From Mycobacteroides franklinii (GTDB taxonomy: Bacteria; Actinomycetota; Actinomycetes; Mycobacteriales; Mycobacteriaceae), in the NCBI RefSeq assembly GCF_002013895.1, contig NZ_MAFQ01000010.1:186001-250000 (forward strand): 64,000 nucleotides of DNA. The letters are read 5' to 3'. Position numbers and translations under genes: made by a program. Under the pieces are notes generated by a model that made no database searches, had not been told where the DNA came from, and worked only from the letters and a program-made list of their open reading frames with translations. This document shows positions 1 to 8,518 of the stretch, piece by piece (the stretch's first letter is position 1; every line of letters starts with the position of its first letter).

Positions 1-83
1 CCGCCGGCCAGCACCGTGACGATCCCGAGCTGCCGCCCACCCAACAGATCCCGCCAACTACCGGTGTCCGGTCCGTGAGTCAT
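1..83 (-). CDS. MFS drug-transporter-like protein, N-terminal fragment
   Basis: Partial gene cut by the left edge; only about 27 codons are visible, from the ATG at 83. The peptide starts with a short polar stretch and then WRDLLGGRQLGIVTVLAGG, which resembles the cytoplasmic N-terminus and first membrane helix of actinobacterial MFS drug exporters. It is divergent from the SoxR-type regulator at 152, with 68 bp between the two starts. SoxR and MerR relatives often control a divergent efflux gene, so this is the likely target. The family call rests on a very short stretch. Confidence 0.55.
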   Translation of the reverse strand, partial: MTHGPDTGSWRDLLGGRQLGIVTVLAG

Positions 84-102
84 GCCGACACAGTATGAGT
101 TA

Positions 103-112
103 AAGTGCACTT
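103..112. promoter_or_regulatory. palindrome in the MFS/SoxR divergent promoter
   Basis: The perfect 10-bp palindrome AAGTGCACTT lies in the 68-bp gap between the divergent MFS and SoxR-type genes. MerR-family proteins bind dyads placed between -35 and -10, so this is the best operator candidate. Assignment to this regulator is inference. Confidence 0.45.
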
Positions 113-151
113 GAGATCAACTCGGCATGGCGAACTGCACCAAGGAGACCG

Positions 152-604
152 ATGAAGGGCAAGGCCGAGCTGCTGCCGATCGGTGAGGTGGCCAGGCGAA
201 GCGGAATCGCAGTGTCCGCGGTGCGCTACTACGCCGATATCGGTCTGGTCCCGTCCGAGCGCACGTCCGGGAACGCTCGGGTCTTCCGCCGCCACGCCTT
301 ACGGCGCATTTCGCTGATCCGGGTGGCGACCGGATTCGGTATCCCGCTATCGGAAGTCGCGGAGGTGCTGTCGAGCCTGCCCGATGATCGGGCGCCGAGT
401 ACCCGTGATTGGCAACGAATCTCCCGCCAGTGGCATGCGCATCTGGAGGCCCGCAAGAACGCCATCGCCGATATGCAGGAGAAGCTCACCGGATGCATCG
501 GTTGCGGCTGTCTGTCGATGACGAAGTGCACCCTGTTCAATCCCGGCGACGTCCTCGCAGACGACGGTTCTACCGGTGCGCTGTTGCTCGCCGATCCGGG
601 CTGA
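152..604 (+). CDS. soxR: SoxR-type redox-sensing MerR regulator
   Basis: A 150-residue MerR-family regulator. The N-terminus (about 9-75) has the MerR winged-helix pattern (IGEVARRSGIAVSAVRYYADIGL). A dimerisation helix follows. Near the C-terminus four cysteines (C115, C118, C120, C126) have the spacing C-x2-C-x-C-x5-C, the [2Fe-2S] ligand signature of SoxR. In that family, oxidation of the cluster by redox-cycling compounds activates transcription. An AAGGAG ribosome site ends 4 nt before the ATG. The target is probably the divergent MFS gene rather than soxS, which actinobacteria lack. The stop codon abuts the uvrB stop with no gap. Confidence 0.88.
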   Translation: MKGKAELLPIGEVARRSGIAVSAVRYYADIGLVPSERTSGNARVFRRHALRRISLIRVATGFGIPLSEVAEVLSSLPDDRAPSTRDWQRISRQWHAHLEARKNAIADMQEKLTGCIGCGCLSMTKCTLFNPGDVLADDGSTGALLLADPG

Positions 605-2773
605 TTACTTCAAGCCCGCGGCGTCCATACCGCGCAATTCCTTTTTGAGGTCGGCGATCTCGTCACGGAACCTCGCCGCCAACTCGAACTGCAGATCACG
701 TGCCGCGGACATCATCTGCTCGGTCATATCCTTGATCAGGTCGGCCAGCTCGGCCCGCGGCATGCTCTTGGTATCGCGGCCCTCGAAGACTCCGGCGCTG
801 ACCGCGCGACCCGGCTCACCCTGAGCGCGGCGGCCGCGACTGGCGTTACGGCCGGAGCCGCCGATCTGAATCGCCTCGCTGCTCTCTGTATCGGAGGCTT
901 CCCGATACACCTGGTCGAGAATGTCGGCGATCTTCTTGCGCAACGGTTGTGGATCTATCCCGTTCGCCTCGTTGTAGGCGACCTGCTTGGCACGTCGACG
1001 ATCGGTCTCGTCAATGGCCTCTTTCATGGAGTCCGTCATGGTGTCGGCGTACATGTGCACCTCGCCCGAGACGTTGCGCGCGGCACGACCGATCGTCTGA
1101 ATCAGGCTTCTGCTGGACCGCAGGAACCCTTCCTTATCGGCGTCGAGAATCGCGACCAAGGACACTTCGGGCAGGTCCAGTCCCTCCCGCAGGAGGTTGA
1201 TTCCGACCAAGACGTCGTACTCGCCAAGCCGGAGCTGGCGTAGCAGTTCGACTCGCCGCAGGGTGTCGACCTCCGAATGCAGATAACGGACCCGGATGCC
1301 CATCTCAAGCAGGTAGTCGGTCAGGTCCTCGGCCATTTTCTTCGTCAGCGTCGTGACCAGCACCCGTTCGTCGACCTCGGTCCGTTGCCGAATCGAGGCG
1401 ATGAGATCGTCGATCTGGCCCTTGGTGGGCTTGACGACCACCTTCGGGTCCACCAGCCCGGTCGGCCTGATGACCTGCTCCACAAACTCTCCACCGGCCG
1501 CGCTGCGTTCGTAATTTCCGGGGGTGGCGGACAAATACACCGTCTGGCCGATACGTTCGGCGAACTCCTCCCAGGTCAGGGGCCGGTTGTCGACGGCGGA
1601 CGGGAGCCGGAATCCGAAATCCACCAGATTCCGTTTACGCGACATGTCGCCCTCATACATGGCACCGATCTGGGGAACCGTCACGTGCGATTCGTCGATG
1701 ACCAGCAGGAAGTCGTCCGGGAAATAGTCCAGCAGGGTGGCGGGCGGCGTCCCTGCACCACGGCCGTCGATATGCCGTGAATAGTTTTCGATGCCCGAAC
1801 AGAAGCCGACATTGCGCATCATCTCGATGTCGTAGTTGGTCCGCATCCGCAGGCGCTGGGCCTCCAGCAGCTTGCCTTGCCCCTCCAGCTCGGCCAGGCG
1901 TTCCTCGAGCTCCTGCTCGACACTCACAAGCGCCTTTTCCATCCGATCCGGTCCCGCCACGTAGTGCGTAGCAGGGAAGATCCGCAGCGAATTAGTCTGC
2001 CGCACAACGTCTCCGGTGAGCGGATGGAGGTAGTAGAGCGCCTCCACCTCGTCGCCGAAGAATTCGATGCGAACCGCCAACTCTTCGTAGGAGGGAATGA
2101 TCTCGACGGTATCGCCGCGCACCCGGAACGTGCCGCGGGTGAAGGACATGTCGTTGCGGTTGTACTGCATGTCGACCAAGAGCCGCAGGAGCGCATCCCG
2201 CGGCACCTCCAGTCCCACATCCAGTTGCACCGAACGATCCAGATAGGACTGCGGGGTACCCAGACCGTAGATGCACGAGACCGAGGCCACCACCACAACA
2301 TCCCGGCGGGACAGCAGATTGGATGTCGCCGAGTGCCGCAAGCGCTCCACGTCATCGTTGATGGAGCTGTCTTTTTCGATATAGGTGTCGGTCTGCGCGA
2401 TATACGCTTCCGGCTGGTAGTAGTCGTAGTACGAAACGAAGTACTCGACGGCGTTGTGCGGCAACATCTCCCGAAGCTCATTGGCCAGCTGCGCGGCCAG
2501 GGTCTTGTTCGGCGCCATGACGAGCGTCGGTCGCTGCAATCGCTCGATGAGCCAGGCCGTCGTCGCGGACTTGCCGGTACCCGTGGCACCGAGCAGCACC
2601 ACGTCCTTCTCCCCTGCCCGAACCCGGCGTTCGAGCTCGGCGATGGCACCCGGCTGATCGCCCGCGGGCTCGTACTGACTGACGACCTCGAACTGTCCGT
2701 CGGCACGCAGGACGTCCGTGACCGGGCGGTACTCGGAATGCGCAACGATGGGGTGTTCTGTTGCGAAAGCCAT
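605..2773 (-). CDS. uvrB: UvrABC system protein B (excinuclease helicase subunit)
   Basis: DNA-damage recognition subunit of nucleotide excision repair. UvrA loads it at a lesion, it verifies damage with its helicase-like ATPase, and it recruits UvrC. The 722-residue protein matches mycobacterial UvrB through its length: Walker A GATGTGKSA, the beta-hairpin region with YYDYYQPEAY, the DESH helicase motif, a second RecA-like domain with QTIGRAARN, and a C-terminal UVR motif (LIKDMTEQMMSAARDLQFELAARFRDEI, shown here only as landmarks in its two halves). I chose the ATG at 2773 (MAFATEHP), which matches the family start; a longer frame to 2980 lacks homology. TACTCT lies 6 nt upstream of this ATG, so the mRNA may be leaderless. 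Confidence 0.97.
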   Translation of the reverse strand: MAFATEHPIVAHSEYRPVTDVLRADGQFEVVSQYEPAGDQPGAIAELERRVRAGEKDVVLLGATGTGKSATTAWLIERLQRPTLVMAPNKTLAAQLANELREMLPHNAVEYFVSYYDYYQPEAYIAQTDTYIEKDSSINDDVERLRHSATSNLLSRRDVVVVASVSCIYGLGTPQSYLDRSVQLDVGLEVPRDALLRLLVDMQYNRNDMSFTRGTFRVRGDTVEIIPSYEELAVRIEFFGDEVEALYYLHPLTGDVVRQTNSLRIFPATHYVAGPDRMEKALVSVEQELEERLAELEGQGKLLEAQRLRMRTNYDIEMMRNVGFCSGIENYSRHIDGRGAGTPPATLLDYFPDDFLLVIDESHVTVPQIGAMYEGDMSRKRNLVDFGFRLPSAVDNRPLTWEEFAERIGQTVYLSATPGNYERSAAGGEFVEQVIRPTGLVDPKVVVKPTKGQIDDLIASIRQRTEVDERVLVTTLTKKMAEDLTDYLLEMGIRVRYLHSEVDTLRRVELLRQLRLGEYDVLVGINLLREGLDLPEVSLVAILDADKEGFLRSSRSLIQTIGRAARNVSGEVHMYADTMTDSMKEAIDETDRRRAKQVAYNEANGIDPQPLRKKIADILDQVYREASDTESSEAIQIGGSGRNASRGRRAQGEPGRAVSAGVFEGRDTKSMPRAELADLIKDMTEQMMSAARDLQFELAARFRDEIADLKKELRGMDAAGLK

Positions 2774-2779
2774 GTGCCC

Positions 2780-2785
2780 AGAGTA
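2780..2785 (-). promoter_or_regulatory. -10 element of uvrB (leaderless)
   Basis: TACTCT on the minus strand, followed by 6 nt and then the uvrB ATG, so transcription would begin at or next to the start codon. No Shine-Dalgarno sequence is visible. No clear -35 is present. Confidence 0.45.
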
Positions 2786-2841
2786 AGCCGAGGGTCTGAC
2801 ATCCCCTCCAGTACCAGTGAGGAAGGCGGAAGGAAACCAGC

Positions 2842-3366
2842 GTGCACCCGCCCAAACGCGAGATCTTCGACGTCGATGCGCTGACCAACACCGACCCCAA
2901 GGGAATCGTGCGGTTGGTGGACCAGTACCGGGTGCAGCCGTGGGGGCTGTACATGGCGCGCCCGACGCCCGGCCGGGCACAGTTTCACTATCTGGAGTCC
3001 TGGTTGCTTCCGACGCTGGGGTTGCGGGCGAACATCTTCCACTTCAACCCGGGCCATGAGCGCGATCAGGACTATTACCTCGATATTGGTGAGTTCATCG
3101 CCGGGGAATCGCAGTGGGTGGCCACCGACCACTATCTTGACCTAGTGGTGCGCGGCGGACGAGAAACCGAACTGGCGGACGTCGACGAGCTGCTCGAAGC
3201 GCACAAACTGGGGTTGCTATCCACTACTGCAACAGAACTCGCCATTCGTCGGGCAGTTGCCGCCATTGACGGACTCGCTGAGCACGGACATGATCTGAAC
3301 GCTTGGCTCGCCGATGCCGGGATGCCTTTGACCTGGCTCGACAGATGCGGAGATGCACATGCCTGA
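2842..3366 (+). CDS. DUF402 domain protein (Rv1632c-like)
   Basis: A 174-residue protein with the DUF402 fold: the pattern includes WGLYMARPTPGR, a conserved FHFNPGHERDQDYYLDIGEF segment and a DHYLDLVV strand. DUF402 members include nucleotide phosphatases and nucleic-acid-associated proteins, so the exact reaction cannot be assigned. It starts at GTG 2842, with AAGGA 7 nt upstream. In M. tuberculosis the DUF402 protein Rv1632c is also the divergent neighbour of uvrB, which supports the call. Its last 14 nt overlap the next gene, suggesting translational coupling. Confidence 0.85.
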   Translation: MHPPKREIFDVDALTNTDPKGIVRLVDQYRVQPWGLYMARPTPGRAQFHYLESWLLPTLGLRANIFHFNPGHERDQDYYLDIGEFIAGESQWVATDHYLDLVVRGGRETELADVDELLEAHKLGLLSTTATELAIRRAVAAIDGLAEHGHDLNAWLADAGMPLTWLDRCGDAHA

Positions 3367-4357
3367 GGCCATTCGCTGGGGAATCATCGGGCCGGGCCGT
3401 ATCGCCGGCAACGTAGCCCGTGACTTTCCGCTGACACCAGGGGCAGAGCTGGTGGCCGTTGCCTCCCGGTCCATCGGGCGCGCTCAAGACTTCGCCGCGG
3501 CGCATGGAATCAACCGGGCCTTCGGTTCATATCGTGAGCTGCTCGCCGACCCGGATATCGACGCCGTGTACATCGCCACTCCACATCCCCAGCATCGACA
3601 GGCCGCCGTCGCGGCACTGACCGCCGGGAAAGCGATTCTGGTGGAGAAAACGTTCACCGCGACCGTCTCCGGGGCACAGGAGATTATCGATATCGCAAGA
3701 GCCCGAGGCGTTTTTGCGATGGAGGCGATGTGGACCCGGTTCCAGCCGGCCATCGTCGCGGCCAAGCAGCTTGTCGACGACGGGGTCATCGGCGAGGTGC
3801 GCCAGGTTCAGGCGGACCTGGGGGTCGATCGACCGTTCGATCCCCAGGATCGGTTGTTCAATCCCACACTGGGTGGCGGGGCGCTGCTGGATTTGGGTGT
3901 TTACGTGGTTTCGCTGGCCCAATACTTCCTCGGAGATCCGGCGGCGGTCGTGGCGCACGGCTCGTTGTTTCCCACCGGCGTCGACGCCGAGGCCGGGCTG
4001 CTGTTGCGCTACGACGACGGTCGTACCGCGACTCTGCTGTGCTCGCTTCTGCACCACACCCCTGGTCAGGCGCGCATCTTTGGCACCGAGGGCTGGATCG
4101 ATATCCTCCCCCGCTTCCACCACCCGCGCGAAATCGTGGTGCACCGCAAGGGATCTGACCCCAAGCCGATGGTGCGGCCCCCGATTGGGGGTGGTTACAG
4201 CCACGAACTCGCCGAGGTGACCGAGTGCCTACGTGAGGGTAGAGCGCAGAGCACGGTGATGCCGTTGGCCGACACGTTGGCGGTACAGCGGGTGCTCAAT
4301 ACGGCCTGCGAACAACTAGGGGTTGATCACTCCGAAGACCACGCTGACCTGGACTAA
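3353..4357 (+). CDS. Gfo/Idh/MocA family NAD(P)-dependent oxidoreductase
   Basis: A 334-residue dehydrogenase of the Gfo/Idh/MocA family, which oxidises or reduces hydroxyl groups on sugars, inositols or dihydrodiols. The N-terminus has a Rossmann motif (WGIIGPGRIAGN), followed by the family signature EKTFTATV (position of the usual EKP lysine) and a C-terminal alpha/beta domain with GGGALLDLGVY. The substrate is not deducible. Start is ATG 3353 or ATG 3359 (MPEAIRWG); both keep the Rossmann fold complete. It overlaps the DUF402 gene and probably forms an operon with it. Confidence 0.88.
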   Translation: MHMPEAIRWGIIGPGRIAGNVARDFPLTPGAELVAVASRSIGRAQDFAAAHGINRAFGSYRELLADPDIDAVYIATPHPQHRQAAVAALTAGKAILVEKTFTATVSGAQEIIDIARARGVFAMEAMWTRFQPAIVAAKQLVDDGVIGEVRQVQADLGVDRPFDPQDRLFNPTLGGGALLDLGVYVVSLAQYFLGDPAAVVAHGSLFPTGVDAEAGLLLRYDDGRTATLLCSLLHHTPGQARIFGTEGWIDILPRFHHPREIVVHRKGSDPKPMVRPPIGGGYSHELAEVTECLREGRAQSTVMPLADTLAVQRVLNTACEQLGVDHSEDHADLD

Positions 4358-4362
4358 TCACA

Positions 4363-4392
4363 TTGCCGCTGTCTCTGGGACCCCGGTAGGAT
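4363..4392 (+). promoter_or_regulatory. leaderless promoter of the 4399 secreted-protein gene
   Basis: TTGCCG (4363-4368), an 18-bp spacer and TAGGAT (4387-4392), followed by 6 nt and the ATG at 4399. Spacing predicts a transcript that begins at the start codon. No Shine-Dalgarno site is present. Confidence 0.55.
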
Positions 4393-4398
4393 GCCCAT

Positions 4399-4809
4399 AT
4401 GCGTCCTCTCCATCGAGGGGTTGGCGCTGTCGGGACAGCGACGGTAACTCTCGCTCTTCTAGCAGCACCAGCCTCCGCAGCCGAGCTGCACAACATCAGC
4501 TACATCGCCCGTGTCGATGGGCTGGGACGCGGCATCTCCGTGACGTTCAAAACCGATCCGGTGGATCGGCGTACCGAGCAACCTCGTCTCGGACCCGGCG
4601 AGAACTGGGAGGTCAACCTGGTGATGGATGATCCGCAGCAGGCGGGGATGACCGTTCGGGTGCTGCCTCCCTACGGCGTCGCATTGCACTGTGAGGTGCA
4701 GGTCGACGATGTGGTCACCGATTCTCAGGACCTGACGGTCCCCCCGGCTCTAGGGATCTTCAACGGGCCCGTCAACGACACCGTCACCTGCGGTCACTTC
4801 AACTCGTAA
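4399..4809 (+). CDS. small secreted protein of unknown function
   Basis: A 136-residue protein with a clear Sec signal peptide: basic MRPLHR start, a hydrophobic core (VGTATVTLALLAAP) and a likely cleavage after ASA near residue 27. The mature part (about 109 residues) has two cysteines, in ALHCEV and VTCGHF, that could form a disulfide, and reads as a beta-rich domain. Similar small secreted proteins are common in mycobacteria, but I recognise no function. It has its own promoter and precedes a second secreted protein gene in the same direction. Confidence 0.78.
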   Translation: MRPLHRGVGAVGTATVTLALLAAPASAAELHNISYIARVDGLGRGISVTFKTDPVDRRTEQPRLGPGENWEVNLVMDDPQQAGMTVRVLPPYGVALHCEVQVDDVVTDSQDLTVPPALGIFNGPVNDTVTCGHFNS

Positions 4810-4859
4810 TCACCAGTCAAATTAGTCACTTCCGCACCCCGGACCTGTACGAAAACCGC

Positions 4860-4865
4860 TACAAT
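4860..4865 (+). promoter_or_regulatory. -10 element of the 4872 gene (leaderless)
   Basis: TACAAT, close to the TATAAT consensus, followed by 6 nt and the ATG at 4872. It predicts a leaderless mRNA. A -35 is not obvious. Confidence 0.5.
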
Positions 4866-4871
4866 AGCGCC

Positions 4872-5348
4872 ATGCGCCTGAACTCCATTCGTACCCATTT
4901 GCGCGGTCCCGCTCGCAGCGCGGGAATTGCGTTAGTCGCCGCAGGAATTGCCGCGAGCACAATCCCCGCGATTGCCTCCGCAGACTCGACCGATGACTAC
5001 CCAATTCCTCGTCGAATGCTGAAGACCACGTGTACGGCCGAACAGTATCTGGCCGCAGTCCGCGATTATGACCCGGTTTACTACACCCGGTACATGATCG
5101 ATAAGAACAACAAGCCCGATTATGTGCAGCAGGCCACAATCGACCGGATTCATGAGTTCTTCTCGAAGGACTACACGGGTCGCCGCGCGGAGTCCGAGGT
5201 TTTCGCGGTGAACTACCCGCCGGAGGCCTTGACGTCTCAGTGGCCCAACTGGGGCAAGATCTTCTTCAACAACAAGGGTGTCGTCGCCAAGGGCACCGAG
5301 AATTGCAGCAAGTACCCCTCCGACATGTCGGTATGGGACGGCCCCTAA
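4872..5348 (+). CDS. secreted DUF5078-like protein
   Basis: A 158-residue exported protein. The signal peptide covers about residues 1-38 and ends in IASADS. The mature region has features I associate with the mycobacterial DUF5078 family: DDYPIPRR, the TCTAEQYLAAVRDYDP segment, a YMIDKNNKPDYVQQA helix, PNWGKIFFNNKGVVAK, and a C-terminal cysteine and MSVW motif. Two cysteines could make one disulfide. The family has no known activity. A strong hairpin terminator follows 12 nt after the stop, which closes this unit before the convergent mmpL gene. Confidence 0.78.
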   Translation: MRLNSIRTHLRGPARSAGIALVAAGIAASTIPAIASADSTDDYPIPRRMLKTTCTAEQYLAAVRDYDPVYYTRYMIDKNNKPDYVQQATIDRIHEFFSKDYTGRRAESEVFAVNYPPEALTSQWPNWGKIFFNNKGVVAKGTENCSKYPSDMSVWDGP

Positions 5349-5360
5349 CCAAGCGCAGAG

Positions 5361-5398
5361 AAAAACGCCCCGTGGTCATCACACCGCGGGGCGTTTTT
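5361..5398. terminator. intrinsic terminator after the DUF5078-like gene
   Basis: AAAAACGCCCCG (5361-5372) pairs perfectly with CGGGGCGTTTTT (5387-5398), leaving a 14-nt loop. The stem ends in T5 on the plus strand and, by symmetry, T5 on the minus strand, so it could work in both directions between the convergent secreted-protein and mmpL genes. Confidence 0.85.
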
Positions 5399-5479
5399 CT
5401 ATCCTGGAAGACTGTCGGGAAACAGTTGTGCCAGCTGGGAAGACCTGGAAAGGCTTAGTCAGCCGATCCCATACACGAA

Positions 5480-5512
5480 TTCGGCCCCCATGCCATGAGC
5501 ACGGGGGCCGAA
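5480..5512. terminator. second hairpin between convergent genes
   Basis: TTCGGCCCCC (5480-5489) pairs perfectly with GGGGGCCGAA (5503-5512) around a 13-nt loop. There is no T tract. It lies 12 nt beyond the mmpL stop and is probably that transcript's terminator, giving a double barrier with the hairpin at 5361. Confidence 0.65.
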
Positions 5513-5524
5513 CTGTACTAGCCG

Positions 5525-8518
5525 TCAGACCTGAGGTCGTGGGAACTCCGCGGTGACCGGGTCATCATGTGCGGGTCCAGGACCCGCCCCGACGGGAACA
5601 GGCGCCGGTGGTGGCGGAGCCTGTTGCTCGACGGGCACCGGCGGTGGCGGCGGATCCGTCGCGTACTTGCTCACCTTCATGGGCCACCAGAACCACCGGC
5701 CCATCAGGGCGGCGATCGCCGGCGTCATGAACGCCCGGATGATGAAGGTGTCGAACAGCAGACCCAGGCAGATGGCCGACCCCGCTTGGCCGATCGCGAT
5801 CAGGTCGCTGGTGATCATCGAGCCCATGGTGAACGCAAATACCAGACCCGCCTGGGTGGCCACACTTCCGGAACCGCCCACACCACGCAGGATGGCGGTG
5901 TTCAGGCCACCATGTAGCTCTTCCTTGAATCTGGATACCAGCAGCAGGTTGTAGTCCGAGCCGACCGCCAACAAGATGATGACGGTGAACGGCAGCACGA
6001 ACCAGTGCAGCTGCAGGCCAAGAATGTGCTGCCACAGCAACACCGATAGGCCGAAGGACGCCCCGAGCGATATCGCGATGGTCCCGACGATCGTGAACGC
6101 CGCCACGATGCTTCGCGTGATGACCAGCATGATGACGAAGATCAGGCATAGCGACGCGATGACTGCGATCATCAGGTCGTACTTCACCATCTCGCCGATG
6201 TCGTGATAGGTCGGCGCCGTACCGCCGAGATAGAGCTTGGCCTCGTCCAGCGGGGTGCCCTTGATGGCGTTCTTGGCGGCCTTGAGTTCGACTTCCGTGT
6301 TGGCGAGCGACTCCTTGCTGGCGTAGTCGCCCTCATGCGTGATGATGAACTGCGCAGCCTTGCCGTCCGGCGACATCATCAGCTTGACGCCCTTCTTGAA
6401 GTCTTCGTTGTCGAAGGCTTCCGGCGGCAGGTAGAAGAAGTCGTCATTCTTCGCCTCGTCGAACGCCTGACCCATCACCGTTGCGGTGTCGGTCATGCGG
6501 TCCATCTGGCCGATCATGCCGTTCATCGTGCTGTACATGGTCAGCATGGTGTTCCGCATGTTCTTGGTGATGGCAATCATCGGTGGAAGCTGCTCCACCA
6601 TCTGCGGCATCAGCTTGTCCATGTTGGTGATGTCACCGAGCATTCCCTGCATGCTCTCGGCTAACTTATCGATCCCGTCAATGGTGTCGAATAGCGAGCG
6701 CATGGACCAGCACATCGGAATATCGAAACAATGCTTTTCCCAATAGAAATAGTTGCGCAGCGGGCGGAATTGATCGTCGAAATTGGCGATATTGTCCCGC
6801 ATTTCATTGGTGACACTGATCATGTCCGGCACCGTCACTGTCGCCATATGGTGTGTTACACCGACAAGCTCTTTCATGATGCTGTACATGCGTTCCATGA
6901 TGGCGACCATCGATCCCATATCGTCGGCCATCTTCAACATGTCCGCCATGCTGTTCTTGAGGTAATTCATGTTCTCGGTCATCGATACCGATTGCATACT
7001 CACCTGGAATGGCACCGAGCTGTGATCGATCGGAGCGCCCATCGGGCGGGTCATGCTCTGCACCTTGTTGATGCCCTCGGTGCGGAAGACGTTTTTGGCG
7101 ATGCGGTCCAGCACCAACATGTTGGCCGGGGTCCGCAGATCCTTGTCCGCCTCGACGATCAGGATGTCCGGGTTCATTCTCGCCTTCGAGAAGTGCCGGT
7201 CGGATGCCTGGAAGCCTTGAATCGACGGCAGACCAGTCGGGATGTAGTACCGGTCGTTGTAGTTGACCGAGTACGTGGGCAGGATGCCCAAGCCGACGAT
7301 CGCGATGATCATCGTGACCGCCAAGATCGGTCCCGGCCAGCGCACGATGGCGGTGCCGATCTTGCGCCATCCTCTGCTCTTGATGGTGCGCTTGGACTCC
7401 AGCAGCCCAAACTTTGTCGCGATCAGAATCACCGCCGGACCGATGGTGAGCGAGGCGGCCACCACCACCAGCATGCCGATCGCGCAGGGCACACCCAGCG
7501 ACTCGAAGTACGGCAGGCGAGTGAATTTCAGGCAGAACGTTGCGCCCGCGATGGTGAGGCCCGAACCCAAGATCACGTGCGAGACACTGTGATACATGAT
7601 GTAGAAGGATTCGAGCCGGTCCCTGCCCTCGGCCCGTAGCTCGTGATAGCGGCCGATTTGGAAGATCGCATAGTCTGTCCCGGCCGCGATGGCCAGAGAG
7701 GTCAGCAGGTTCACCGCGAATGTCGACAGGCCGATGATTTCGGCATTGCCGAGGATCGCGACCACGCCACGAGCGGCACCCAGTTCGACGAACACCATGA
7801 ACAGGATGAGCAGCACCGTCGTGATGGATCGGTAAATGAGGAGCAGCATCACGGCGATGACGATGAAGGTGATACCCGTCATCTTGAGCATGCTCTTGTC
7901 GCCGGCGTCGTTCATGTCCATCGTCAGCGCGGCCTGGCCGGTGACGAAGACCTTCAGCCCGTCGGGATAGGTGCTGTTCTTCTTGCTCTCGTCGATGAGC
8001 TTGGCGACGATGTCCTGGACCGCCGTGACGGATTCCTTGCCTTCCGTCGTGCCTTGGTCTCCACGGAGATTCAGCTGAACGTACGCAGATTTTTCGTCGA
8101 CACTCTGCGCGCCACCGGCCGTGATGCGGTCGCCCCAGAAGTCCTGGGCGTATTCCACGTGCTTGGTATCGGCACGCAGTCGTTTGACCAACTCGCGGTA
8201 GAACGTGTGCGCCTTGTCGTTCATATCGGTGGAGAACTTGGTGTCGCTCTCCAGCAGGACCATCACCATGCTGTCGTCCTTGAACTGCTGGAACAGCTCA
8301 CCTTGACGCTTGATGGCCTGGTAGGACGGTGCGTCCTTCGACGCCAACGACACCGAGTGTTCTTTACCGACCTCTTCGAGCTGCGGCACGACGACGTTGA
8401 CGATGACCGTCAACACGAGCCAGGCCAGAATGATCGGTACGGAGAACGTGTGGATGAACCGCGCTATGCGCGAAGGCTTTTGGGTTGCGCCATTCGTGGG
8501 AGCGCTATGTGTGCTCAT
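5525..8518 (-). CDS. MmpL-family RND transporter (distal copy)
   Basis: A 997-residue RND exporter of the inner membrane, MmpL4/MmpL5 type, driven by proton flow and used for siderophores, lipids and drugs. Two halves each carry membrane helices; the proton-relay Asp-Tyr pairs are present in AAGTDYAIFQIGRY (TM4 region) and VGSDYNLLLVSR (TM10 region). Between the halves is a long Met-rich helical stretch (about 480-660), which matches the extended periplasmic coiled coil of MmpL4/5, and WEKHCFDIPMCW with two cysteines. The C-terminal tail is Pro-rich. Start overlaps the mmpS stop by 4 nt (ATGA). Order and neighbours match M. abscessus MAB_2303. It is a close paralogue of the gene at 9783. Confidence 0.95.
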   Translation of the reverse strand: MSTHSAPTNGATQKPSRIARFIHTFSVPIILAWLVLTVIVNVVVPQLEEVGKEHSVSLASKDAPSYQAIKRQGELFQQFKDDSMVMVLLESDTKFSTDMNDKAHTFYRELVKRLRADTKHVEYAQDFWGDRITAGGAQSVDEKSAYVQLNLRGDQGTTEGKESVTAVQDIVAKLIDESKKNSTYPDGLKVFVTGQAALTMDMNDAGDKSMLKMTGITFIVIAVMLLLIYRSITTVLLILFMVFVELGAARGVVAILGNAEIIGLSTFAVNLLTSLAIAAGTDYAIFQIGRYHELRAEGRDRLESFYIMYHSVSHVILGSGLTIAGATFCLKFTRLPYFESLGVPCAIGMLVVVAASLTIGPAVILIATKFGLLESKRTIKSRGWRKIGTAIVRWPGPILAVTMIIAIVGLGILPTYSVNYNDRYYIPTGLPSIQGFQASDRHFSKARMNPDILIVEADKDLRTPANMLVLDRIAKNVFRTEGINKVQSMTRPMGAPIDHSSVPFQVSMQSVSMTENMNYLKNSMADMLKMADDMGSMVAIMERMYSIMKELVGVTHHMATVTVPDMISVTNEMRDNIANFDDQFRPLRNYFYWEKHCFDIPMCWSMRSLFDTIDGIDKLAESMQGMLGDITNMDKLMPQMVEQLPPMIAITKNMRNTMLTMYSTMNGMIGQMDRMTDTATVMGQAFDEAKNDDFFYLPPEAFDNEDFKKGVKLMMSPDGKAAQFIITHEGDYASKESLANTEVELKAAKNAIKGTPLDEAKLYLGGTAPTYHDIGEMVKYDLMIAVIASLCLIFVIMLVITRSIVAAFTIVGTIAISLGASFGLSVLLWQHILGLQLHWFVLPFTVIILLAVGSDYNLLLVSRFKEELHGGLNTAILRGVGGSGSVATQAGLVFAFTMGSMITSDLIAIGQAGSAICLGLLFDTFIIRAFMTPAIAALMGRWFWWPMKVSKYATDPPPPPVPVEQQAPPPPAPVPVGAGPGPAHDDPVTAEFPRPQV

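Noticed and set aside
1924..3132. 402-codon minus-strand frame overlapping uvrB and the DUF402 gene
   Set aside because: Out of frame with uvrB and crosses its start; Arg/Ser-rich translation with no resemblance to a protein family.
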